Shown piece by piece: positions 1 to 5,637 of a stretch of 11,046 bases of DNA (its first letter is position 1; each line of letters starts with the position of its first letter). Position numbers and translations under genes: made by a program. Location: contig CAMATS010000041.1 of NCBI GenBank assembly GCA_945861195.1, positions 1-11,046 on the forward strand. The letters are read 5' to 3'. The notes under the pieces were generated by a model. That model saw only the letters and a program-made list of their open reading frames with translations, searched no databases and was not told where the DNA came from. Origin of the DNA: Rhodoferax sp. OV413. GTDB lineage: Bacteria > Pseudomonadota > Gammaproteobacteria > Burkholderiales > Burkholderiaceae_C.

Positions 1-56
1 CGGAGTCGGTAGGGCATGGGGTTAAATTTTAGCGGCGCACCCATCGGGCGGGTGAA

Positions 57-70
57 TCTTGCATGCAAGA
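57..70. repeat. Perfect 14-bp palindrome
   Basis: The sequence TCTTGCATGCAAGA equals its own reverse complement, with 7-bp arms and no spacer; the flanking bases (A56, C71) do not extend it. It lies about 270 bp upstream of the Bug-family gene and at the left edge of the degraded ATPase fragment. Its size and symmetry would suit a dimeric DNA-binding protein, but no promoter is visible beside it and the adjacent gene is not intact. A single short palindrome can arise by chance, so an operator role is only a possibility. Confidence 0.4.
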
Positions 71-290
71 CATCTGGCGCCGCTGCTGGTCGACCCGCTG
101 TCCGACACCGCCGTCCTGAGTGCCGCCAAGAGGGACCCCGCGGGTTTCATCAATGAGGTGGCGGTTTTCCGGAAGCAGTCGCTCGCCCCAGTGCGCCCCG
201 CAGCCCCAGCGCTTGAAACTCGGAAACCACGAACGGGCTCGGCGGCACACAGTTTGCTAGTGCCTCTGCTCCCGCAACTTATCGGGGCTT
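59..290 (+). pseudogene. Degraded fragment of an AAA-family ATPase (DUF4143/COG1373-like)
   Basis: This stretch has no intact gene, but three short translated segments resemble, in the right order, the N-terminal ATPase half of AAA_14/DUF4143 proteins. First, 104-151 (frame of position 59) reads DTAVLSAAKRDPAGFI, like the family's segment of the type 'DD..xLxAAxxDPAGFI'. Second, 180-221, one frame over, reads RSPQCAPQPQRLKL, like the region after the Walker B motif ('EVQRxPxLxPALKxL'). Third, 233-283, back in the first frame, reads TGSAAHSLLVPLLPQLI, like the 'LLTGSAxxLLxPxLxDSL' segment. The P-loop part is missing, since a stop at 53-55 closes the frame upstream. The Walker B acidic residues are not recognisable and the C-terminal half is absent. 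The frame change and gaps point to an eroded gene. The match is from memory of the family, so it could be chance similarity in G+C-rich DNA. Confidence 0.4.
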
Positions 291-295
291 TTTTT
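268..295 (+). terminator. Rho-independent terminator
   Basis: The left arm GC(T)CCCG at 268-274, with one bulged T, pairs with CGGGGC at 283-288 around an 8-nt loop (CAACTTAT). Seven consecutive T residues follow at 289-295. It would end rightward transcription entering from the left edge and so insulate the Bug-family gene that starts at 342. No intact gene precedes it in the window, so the transcript it ends is either from a gene outside the window or from an unrecognised RNA. Confidence 0.7.
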
Positions 296-341
296 AAACC
301 CTTGGCTGCTCCATCGTGGTGGCCTTTATTCAGGAGTCTTC

Positions 342-1328
342 ATGAAACGTCGTGATCTATTGCTTGGCGCCGCTGCATCCCTGGTCGCCACCCCTTCCTT
401 GGTGAGCGCCCAAAGCGCGTCCTGGCCAACACGTGGCCCGGTCAGGCTGGTGGCGCAGTTCCCGCCCGGCGGCTTGGTGGATACGGTGTCGCGCATGATT
501 GCGCCGCACTTGTCGCAGGCGCTTGGGCAAACCGTGGTGGTTGAAAACCGGGCCGGAGCCGGTGGCCTGGTGGGCACAGAGTATGTGTCGAAGCAGGTCG
601 CTGATGGCTACACCCTGTTGGTGAGCCATGCCTCGGTGCATGTGTATGCCACCGCCACGCGGCGCAGCATGCCGTTTGATCCGGTCAATGATTTCGTTCA
701 CATGGGCATGCTGGTCGAAGCACCAATGACCCTGTTGGTGCGGGGCCAATCGCCTTTCCAGACCCTTGAGCAGTACATCACTGCTGCAAAAACCAAGCCG
801 GTGCGCTATGGCTCTTCTGGCATTGGGTCGGCCAACCATCTGTTTGGCGAGTTGCTCAAGATCGAGGGGCGCGCGCCGCAGCACGACCACATTCCCTACC
901 AGGGCAGTGCGCCCGCCATGAACGACCTCTTGGGTGGGCAGATTGACAGCCTGCTTGACCCAGTTACCACCAATGTGGCCCAACTCAAGGCCGGCTCGCT
1001 GCGCGCACTGGCCGTGTCAACACCCAGCCGGCTGCCAGCCCTGCCCAATATTCCCACTTTCGCCGAGCTTGGCTTTCCCAAGCTGACCGGCTCGCAGTGG
1101 CTGGGCCTGTCTGCGCCCAAGGGCCTGCCGGCTCCCATCGTGCAGCGCCTGAGCACCTTGATACCCGAGATTCTTGCCAAGCCCGATGTGCTGGCCAGGC
1201 TCGAAGAGCTGCAAACCCTGCCGCGTAAGACGCCGGTGCTGGGGGGCGATTTTGTGCAGATCATCAACGCACAAATTGAGACCTGGCGCAGTGTGGCCAA
1301 GCTGGCCAATGTGGAAGTCATCACATAA
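342..1328 (+). CDS. Bug/TctC-family tripartite tricarboxylate transporter substrate-binding protein
   Basis: This encodes a 328-residue periplasmic solute-binding protein of the Bug (Bordetella uptake gene) family, PF03401. These proteins capture small carboxylates or related ligands, and some hand them to TctAB membrane components. The N-terminus MKRRDLLLGAAASL followed by LVSAQ is a cleavable signal peptide with a twin-arginine-like RRDLL core; cleavage is likely after residue 23. Family hallmarks are FPPGG at 40-44, VENRAGAGG at 67-75, ADGYTLL at 87-93, PYQGSAPAMNDLLGGQ at 185-200 and the segment LRALAVSTPSRLPALPNIPT at 220-239. Length is normal. The ATG start has a strong AGGAG at 332-336, five bases upstream. 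No tctA or tctB gene is present here, so it is an orphan component; many Burkholderiales carry large numbers of such orphans. The ligand cannot be predicted. The next gene starts about 42 bp downstream and may be co-transcribed. Confidence 0.93.
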   Translation: MKRRDLLLGAAASLVATPSLVSAQSASWPTRGPVRLVAQFPPGGLVDTVSRMIAPHLSQALGQTVVVENRAGAGGLVGTEYVSKQVADGYTLLVSHASVHVYATATRRSMPFDPVNDFVHMGMLVEAPMTLLVRGQSPFQTLEQYITAAKTKPVRYGSSGIGSANHLFGELLKIEGRAPQHDHIPYQGSAPAMNDLLGGQIDSLLDPVTTNVAQLKAGSLRALAVSTPSRLPALPNIPTFAELGFPKLTGSQWLGLSAPKGLPAPIVQRLSTLIPEILAKPDVLARLEELQTLPRKTPVLGGDFVQIINAQIETWRSVAKLANVEVIT

Positions 1329-1370
1329 TTCGCAGCTTATTTGTCGCCCGACAGTCTGCGGAGAACGCCT

Positions 1371-1838
1371 TTGAACCCTGCCCCTCTGGCCTCGGCCACA
1401 TCAGCACTACCAGCCATGCCGGCTGCTTCAAGCCCGGCGGCAGAGGTGGTCAATGAGTTCTTGCGGCTCATCATGCTGCCTGACCCGGTGTCTGCCAGCC
1501 GCTACACGGCGCCTGGCATGCGCATTGTTTTTACCGGCAAGCGGGCGATGCGGGAGCCCGCCGAATGCACCAAATTCAACGCAGGACGCTACAAATGGGT
1601 GAAAAAACGCATCGAGCGCACCGATGTGGTGCTTGCCAGCCCTGAAGAGCTACAGCGCGGAGAAACCGTGGTGTACAGCATTGGCAGCTTGTATGGCGAG
1701 TGGCCCGATGGCAGGCCCTTTGAAGGCAACCGTTATGTTGATCGCTATGTGGTGACAAACGGCTTGATCACGCAGATGGACGTGTGGAACGACAGCGCAG
1801 AATGGATGTTGGTTCATGCGGGCCTGGCCGCCCCTTGA
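1371..1838 (+). CDS. NTF2-like / SnoaL-like small protein
   Basis: The protein has about 155 residues with features of the NTF2-like fold (SnoaL group). It has an N-terminal helix (EVVNEFLRLIMLPDPV), a central segment, and a C-terminal beta-rich part with G-x-W-x-D-G (109-114), YVDRYVVTNGLI (122-133) and DVWND (137-141). These are typical of 'G.W.dG..f.gryvdr..v.dG.I...dvwnd' proteins. Members include isomerases, hydrolases and purely binding proteins, so no reaction can be assigned. There is no signal peptide, so it is probably cytoplasmic. The start is uncertain: TTG at 1371 has GGAGA at 1360-1364 at good spacing and is preferred; an in-frame TTG at 1341 has no ribosome site, and ATG at 1416 also lacks one but would begin just before the conserved domain. 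It lies 42 bp after the Bug-family gene on the same strand, so an operon is plausible, and it converges on dsbD with a 20-bp gap. Confidence 0.8.
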   Translation: MNPAPLASATSALPAMPAASSPAAEVVNEFLRLIMLPDPVSASRYTAPGMRIVFTGKRAMREPAECTKFNAGRYKWVKKRIERTDVVLASPEELQRGETVVYSIGSLYGEWPDGRPFEGNRYVDRYVVTNGLITQMDVWNDSAEWMLVHAGLAAP

Positions 1839-1858
1839 CCGTCAACCACAGACACCGT

Positions 1859-4096
1859 TCAAAGCGCTGCCAGTGCCGCCTTTAACGCAGCGGCGCTGAG
1901 CACCTCGGGCAGCAGTTGTGGCGGTTTGCCGGGCGCGTACAGCGCATACACCGGCACCCCGCTGCGCCCAAGTTCGGCCAGCGCCTGGGTAATTGCCGGG
2001 TCACGCCGGGTCCAGTCGGCGCGCAGCAGCAGCACTTGGCGGGCTTGCAGATCGGCCAGCACTTGGGCATTTGCCAAAGTGGTTTGTTTGTTGTACTGGC
2101 AGGTAACACACCAGGCTGCAGTGAAGTCGATAAAAACTGGCCGGCCCTGGGCCAGGGTCTGTTGGGCGAGCTGCGGCGTCCAGGCCTGCCACTGCCCAGG
2201 CTCGGTCTGCTCTGCGCCTGCGCGCTCTGCCAAAACGCTCGCAGGTGGCAGGCTCTTGAGCATCAGCGGCCCCAGGGCCCAGAGCATGGCGCACAACAGC
2301 GCCGTGGCAAGCCAGACCAGACTCACGCGGCCGGCACCGCTGCGGCCCAGGGCCCACAGCAGCAGGCTCACGACCAGCAGCAGGGCGAGCAGGGCAGCAG
2401 CGCCGTCAATACCGCTTTGCTGTCCCAGCACCCAAACCAGCCAGACCACGGTGGCAAACATCGGGAATGCCAGGGCTTGGCGCAGCGTGTTCATCCAGGG
2501 GCCGGGCCGGGGCATTTTGCGCGCCAGCCCTGGCGACAGGCTGGCCGCCAAAAACGGCAGCGCCATGCCCGTGCCCATGGCGGCAAACACCAGCAGGGCC
2601 TGCCAGCTTGGCAAGCCCAGCGCCAAGCCCAGCGAGGCGCCCATGAAAGGGGCCGTGCAGGGCGAGGCCACGGCCACTGCCAGCAGGCCCGAGAGCGCCG
2701 AATTGAGCGCTGGGTGGCGCGCCTCCAGTGTGCTTATTCGGCTGGGCAGAAACTGGCCAAACTCAAACAGGCCGGCCAGGTTCAAGCCCAGCAGGGCGAA
2801 GAGCAGCGCCAGCGCCGCCACCACCGCGGGCGATTGCAGCTGAAACCCCCAGCCCAATTGCTCGCCGGCGCCTCGCAGCGCCAGCATCAGAGCGCCCAGG
2901 GCGACAAAAGAGGTCAGCACGCCAGCGCTGTAGGCCAGGCCGCTGTTGCGTTGGGCGCGCCGGTTCTGCCCCTGGCTGGCAAAGCCCAGCAGCTTGATGG
3001 CCAGCACCGGGAACACACAGGGCATCAGGTTGAGCAACAGGCCGCCGAGCAGGGCACCGGCCAAAGCGGCCCACAGGCTCAGTGAGGTCTGCGGGGTGGC
3101 CGCCACCCGGGCGGCATTGGCTTGCAGCGCGGCATCCAGCGCGGGCGACAGGCTGGCGCTGGATGCCGCAGCGGCGGCAGCGTTGGGTGCGGCTACGGGC
3201 CAGGACCCGGCTACCGAGGTCGTGAGCTGGTAGCCCACGCGGCTGCCATCCTGCGTGGCAACAAGCAGCCAGGGCAGCCGGTCCGGGCTGCTGCTGCGCT
3301 GCGCTGACAGCGGTACGCGGGCGGTCCAGACTGCACCCGCCCAGCTTTGAGCGGGCGTGGCTGCAGTTTCGATGATCTCCGGTGTTTCAATGAACAACTC
3401 CAGGGGCTTACCGCGCAGTGCCGCCGGAAGACTGGCGACCGTCAAGACCAGGCTCTGGCCGTCCAGGCGGGCGCCAGGCTCGGGCAGGATGCCGCCGGTC
3501 GGGCCCATCAAGGGGCGTGGTGCGGCGGCCATGGCTGCGGTGAAGGCAGCCGAATGCAGAGCGGTTGAGCCACGCAGCGGCAGCTTGAGGGCAAAACTGC
3601 CTTCCTCGGGGATGCACTCGCGTCGGCAGACCAGCCAGCTGGCTTGCAGCCGGATCTCGATCTCGCTGGCCAGCGCTGGCGGTTTGAAGTCGGGGCCCAG
3701 TGTCAGCGGCACCGGCAGCAGCACCGTGTCCTCATAGCCATAGTTGGCCAGGTTGCCGATCGGAATCTTGTGCGGCAGTGGCCAGGCGATGTCGCCAGCC
3801 GTCAGACCCGCGGGCAGCGTCCACTGCAGCGCGGTGGGCAGACCTGAGTCGCCTGCGTTCTTCCAGTAGGTGTGCCACTGGGGCTGGTGCGTCAGTTGCA
3901 GCCCAAGCCAGACCTTCTTGCCTGGCCCCACGCCGTCGGGTGCGTGCGCCAGCAGCTCGGCGCGCACTTGTGGTGTGGTCACTACTGAACTGGTATGGTT
4001 TTGGGCACCAGCCCTTGTGCTGATTAGGGTTGCCGCTATAGTAAATATAGCAAGCAAGAGCGCAAGCAGGCGTGTGAGCGGGCGAACAGACATCAT
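1859..4096 (-). CDS. dsbD: Protein-disulfide reductase DsbD (long form)
   Basis: This inner-membrane protein moves electrons from cytoplasmic thioredoxin to periplasmic partners such as DsbC or cytochrome c maturation thioredoxins. It has 745 residues, longer than the roughly 565 of E. coli DsbD, as is common in Burkholderiales and ScsB-like proteins. A signal peptide occupies about residues 1-31 (hydrophobic LLALLLAIFTIAATL). The periplasmic N-terminal domain (about 40-300) carries WHTYWKNAGDSGLP at 74-87 and the redox pair C157/C161 in WLVCRRECIPEEG. The CcdA-like membrane domain (about 341-615) carries the cysteine pair C360 (NLMPCVFPVLAIK) and C480 (ASPCTAPFMGASLG). The C-terminal thioredoxin domain has WCVTC (C663/C666) and the cis-proline motif GVP at 713-715. 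All six redox cysteines are present. The start has two adjacent ATGs (4096 and 4093), and no clear ribosome site is visible before either. It follows the toxin gene on the same strand after 88 bp. Confidence 0.95.
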   Translation of the reverse strand: MMSVRPLTRLLALLLAIFTIAATLISTRAGAQNHTSSVVTTPQVRAELLAHAPDGVGPGKKVWLGLQLTHQPQWHTYWKNAGDSGLPTALQWTLPAGLTAGDIAWPLPHKIPIGNLANYGYEDTVLLPVPLTLGPDFKPPALASEIEIRLQASWLVCRRECIPEEGSFALKLPLRGSTALHSAAFTAAMAAAPRPLMGPTGGILPEPGARLDGQSLVLTVASLPAALRGKPLELFIETPEIIETAATPAQSWAGAVWTARVPLSAQRSSSPDRLPWLLVATQDGSRVGYQLTTSVAGSWPVAAPNAAAAAASSASLSPALDAALQANAARVAATPQTSLSLWAALAGALLGGLLLNLMPCVFPVLAIKLLGFASQGQNRRAQRNSGLAYSAGVLTSFVALGALMLALRGAGEQLGWGFQLQSPAVVAALALLFALLGLNLAGLFEFGQFLPSRISTLEARHPALNSALSGLLAVAVASPCTAPFMGASLGLALGLPSWQALLVFAAMGTGMALPFLAASLSPGLARKMPRPGPWMNTLRQALAFPMFATVVWLVWVLGQQSGIDGAAALLALLLVVSLLLWALGRSGAGRVSLVWLATALLCAMLWALGPLMLKSLPPASVLAERAGAEQTEPGQWQAWTPQLAQQTLAQGRPVFIDFTAAWCVTCQYNKQTTLANAQVLADLQARQVLLLRADWTRRDPAITQALAELGRSGVPVYALYAPGKPPQLLPEVLSAAALKAALAAL

Positions 4097-4184
4097 GGTG
4101 TGTAGGAGTAGCCAGGCCCGGTCAAAGTTCCACCTCTGCGGCGCTCAACTTGAGGCCACTTTACTTTGCTCATTGGGTCATGCT

Positions 4185-4457
4185 TCATGGATATTTCATC
4201 GCTGTATGCAGCACATCAAGCACCGTGACGGTATCGAGCGTTTGCTCCAAAATCACGACATAGTTTGGATGCGCCACCAGCTCAAGCGTGCCTGAGACGC
4301 GGCCAGGTCGACGCGGAAAATTTGGGTCAGAAAGCTGGCAGACCTGGTCGTCAATGCTGAGCCATAAATCGATGGCTGCGCTGGGGTTGTCACGGGCGAC
4401 GTGATTTTCGATGGCTTGAAGGCTCTCCCAATACTGCGGCTTGCGCAGCACCCTCAT
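4185..4457 (-). CDS. ParE/RelE-superfamily toxin of a type II toxin-antitoxin pair
   Basis: The 90-residue protein follows the ParE/RelE fold pattern. An N-terminal strand (MRVLRKPQYW) is followed by a helical hairpin (ESLQAIENHVARDNPSAAIDLWLSI). Then comes PNFPRRPGRVSGTLELVAHP at 45-64, equivalent to the family's 'P..GR.G.v.GTRELv...pY'. YVVIL (66-70) and the terminal strand TVTVLDVLHTAMKYP match the usual 'vtVLrVLHgardwP' ending. ParE members poison DNA gyrase and RelE members cut mRNA on the ribosome; the sequence resembles ParE more, but the target is inferred. The ATG at 4457 is chosen because it overlaps the antitoxin stop as ATGA (4457-4454), a classic coupled arrangement. An upstream in-frame extension to 4514 would run through antitoxin coding sequence and is unlikely. 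Confidence 0.85.
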   Translation of the reverse strand: MRVLRKPQYWESLQAIENHVARDNPSAAIDLWLSIDDQVCQLSDPNFPRRPGRVSGTLELVAHPNYVVILEQTLDTVTVLDVLHTAMKYP

Positions 4458-4729
4458 GCTTTGTTCGCCAGCGCCTGACGTTGTGCCAGCTTTTGAGCAC
4501 GAATGAGGTCCCATTCGTGGGTGTCTATGGCCGGGCGTGGGTCAGTCTGAGCCGCTTGCACCTTGGCTTTGAACCACGTGTCGTACTCCACAATGCCGCG
4601 CAACGAATCACGCACAAGTTGCGACACCGTTGTCTCGTGGTGCAAGGCATACGACTTCAATGCGAAATACTGCGACTTGGGCAAGTCAACATTCAGGCGT
4701 TGTGTGGGTTCAGGTACTGCGTCTGTCAT
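4454..4729 (-). CDS. Ribbon-helix-helix antitoxin of the type II pair
   Basis: The 91-residue protein has an N-terminal ribbon-helix-helix signature: the strand RLNVDLP (11-17), helix A SQYFALKSYALHHE and helix B TVSQLVRDSLRGIVEY. Such proteins bind operator DNA as dimers and repress their own operon. The C-terminal half (about 46-91, TWFKAKVQAAQTDPRPAIDT and then EWDLIRAQKLAQRQA) is charged and probably wraps the toxin, as in ParD/CopG-type antitoxins. The preferred start is ATG at 4729, just before TQRLNVDLP. An ATG at 4759 would add 10 uncharacteristic residues (MWFYAITQII), and neither start has a clear ribosome site. Its stop overlaps the toxin start by 4 bp. Sampled 60-base lines in this module are about 48-53% G+C, against about 72% in a sampled dsbD line, which suggests acquisition by transfer. 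Confidence 0.83.
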   Translation of the reverse strand: MTDAVPEPTQRLNVDLPKSQYFALKSYALHHETTVSQLVRDSLRGIVEYDTWFKAKVQAAQTDPRPAIDTHEWDLIRAQKLAQRQALANKA

Positions 4730-4786
4730 GATGATTTGAGTAATTGCGTAAAACCACATTGTCGTTGAATGCGGCCGGTCATGCTA

Positions 4787-4814
4787 GGCACCGGCCCAGG
4801 CACCGGCCCGGTGC
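4787..4814. repeat. Short tandem repeat with hairpin between antitoxin and alaX
   Basis: The 11-mer GGCACCGGCCC occurs at 4787-4797 and again at 4799-4809, a 12-bp tandem duplication. The second copy joins CGGTGC to form a near-perfect inverted repeat, GCACCGGCCCGGTGC at 4800-4814. This lies directly after the alaX stop codon on the minus strand, so the alaX transcript would begin folding right at its end. No run of U follows on that strand, so it is not a standard intrinsic terminator. It may stabilise the 3' end of the message or assist Rho. Confidence 0.5.
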
Positions 4815-5585
4815 TCACGCCGCAAAACCGAGCACCACGCGCCGCGTGCTGGCAGACTTCTTCTCAATCTTGGTGACCACCACCGCGCCGATTTCGGCGG
4901 TGTTGGCCACATGGGTGCCGCCGCAGGGCTGCAGGTCGATCAGGGTGCCGGTGTTGCCAATTCGGATGGTGCGCACGCTGCCACTGCCGCGCGGCGGCTG
5001 CACCGACATGCTTTTGACCAGCGTCGGGTTGGCGTCGAGCTCGGCGTCGCTGATCTCGCCCACCACAAGTGGCAGGCCGGCCGCGACCAGCCGCGCCAGG
5101 CCTTCGGTGAGGACATCTTTGTCCAGCGGATCGGTCATGCTGAAGTCCATCCGGGCGTAGTCGGGCGTGATTGAGCAGCCGTTCACCAGTTGCGGCACCA
5201 GATGGCACAGCAGATGGGTGCTGGTGTGAAAACGCATCAGCCGGTGCCGCCGCGCCCAGTCGAGGCGGGCGATCACCGGCTCGCCCACAGCCAGTTGCAG
5301 GGTCGCAGAGGCGGACTGGTTCAGCAAGGCCTCAAGTAGGTCGGGGGCTGGCACATGGCAAATTTGCCCGTTAAAGCTGCCGTCTTCGGCCTTGCCTTTG
5401 CGGGTGTCGACGATGGCTATCTGCTGGCCATTGGCGAGTTGCAATACCCCGGCGTCCCCAGCTTGGCCACCGCCTAGCGGGTAGAAGACTGTGCGCTCGA
5501 GCAGGATGCCCTGGGGAGTGATGGCGGTGACGCGGGCGCTGCACTCGCTGAGGTAGCTGTCCTGGCGGAAAAGGTCTTGGGTCAT
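4815..5585 (-). CDS. alaX: Alanyl-tRNA editing protein (AlaX-M type)
   Basis: This is a free-standing homologue of the alanyl-tRNA synthetase editing domain that hydrolyses Ser-tRNA(Ala), and possibly Gly-tRNA(Ala), in trans. It has 256 residues, matching AlaX-M proteins, which carry the short N-terminal barrel plus the editing domain. In the N-terminal part, FYPLGGGQAGDAG (34-46) is the conserved glycine-rich motif. The zinc-binding residues are all present: H120 and H124 in RFHTSTHLL, and C221 and H225 in LQPCGGTHV. The ATG at 5585 is the first in-frame start and directly precedes the usual DLFRQDSYL opening; no clear ribosome site is visible. It lies 52 bp downstream of lysA on the same strand, so it may be transcribed with lptM-lysA. 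There is no aminoacylation domain, so it is not a synthetase fragment. Confidence 0.94.
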   Translation of the reverse strand: MTQDLFRQDSYLSECSARVTAITPQGILLERTVFYPLGGGQAGDAGVLQLANGQQIAIVDTRKGKAEDGSFNGQICHVPAPDLLEALLNQSASATLQLAVGEPVIARLDWARRHRLMRFHTSTHLLCHLVPQLVNGCSITPDYARMDFSMTDPLDKDVLTEGLARLVAAGLPLVVGEISDAELDANPTLVKSMSVQPPRGSGSVRTIRIGNTGTLIDLQPCGGTHVANTAEIGAVVVTKIEKKSASTRRVVLGFAA

Positions 5586-5608
5586 GGCTTCATGGTAGTG
5601 GTCTGCGG

Positions 5609-5624
5609 CAGTGCCGGGGCACTG
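5609..5624. repeat. Hairpin in the lysA-alaX gap
   Basis: CAGTGCC (5609-5615) and GGCACTG (5618-5624) form a perfect inverted repeat separated by only GG; in RNA this would be a six-pair stem with a four-base loop. It sits in the 52-bp gap between the lysA stop and the alaX start. No U-tract follows on the minus strand, so it is not a canonical terminator. It could act as a partial attenuator or RNA-processing site that sets alaX expression below lysA. That role is inferred. Confidence 0.45.
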
Positions 5625-5637
5625 GCTGCTGGCTCAA

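Noticed and set aside
3..32. Nine codons reading ESVGHGVKF then TAG, a possible C-terminus of an outer-membrane protein (terminal Phe).
   Set aside because: Far too short to support a gene call; a terminal phenylalanine alone is weak evidence.
302..330. TTGGCT - 17 bp - TTTATT as a promoter for the Bug-family gene.
   Set aside because: Transcription would begin at about 337, after the AGGAG ribosome site at 332-336, so it cannot give a translatable message with that site.
357..983. Long open frame (208 codons) on the minus strand inside the Bug-family gene.
   Set aside because: Arg/His-rich composition with no family features; a mirror of a G+C-rich coding gene.
1916..3085. Open frames of 389 and 305 codons on the plus strand opposite dsbD.
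   Set aside because: Gln/Ala/Arg-rich low-information translations antisense to an intact DsbD with all six redox cysteines; codon-bias shadows.
5583..5594. Three-codon frame ATG AAG CCA TGA directly before and overlapping the alaX start, as a possible upstream regulatory ORF.
   Set aside because: No ribosome site and no informative codons; expected by chance.
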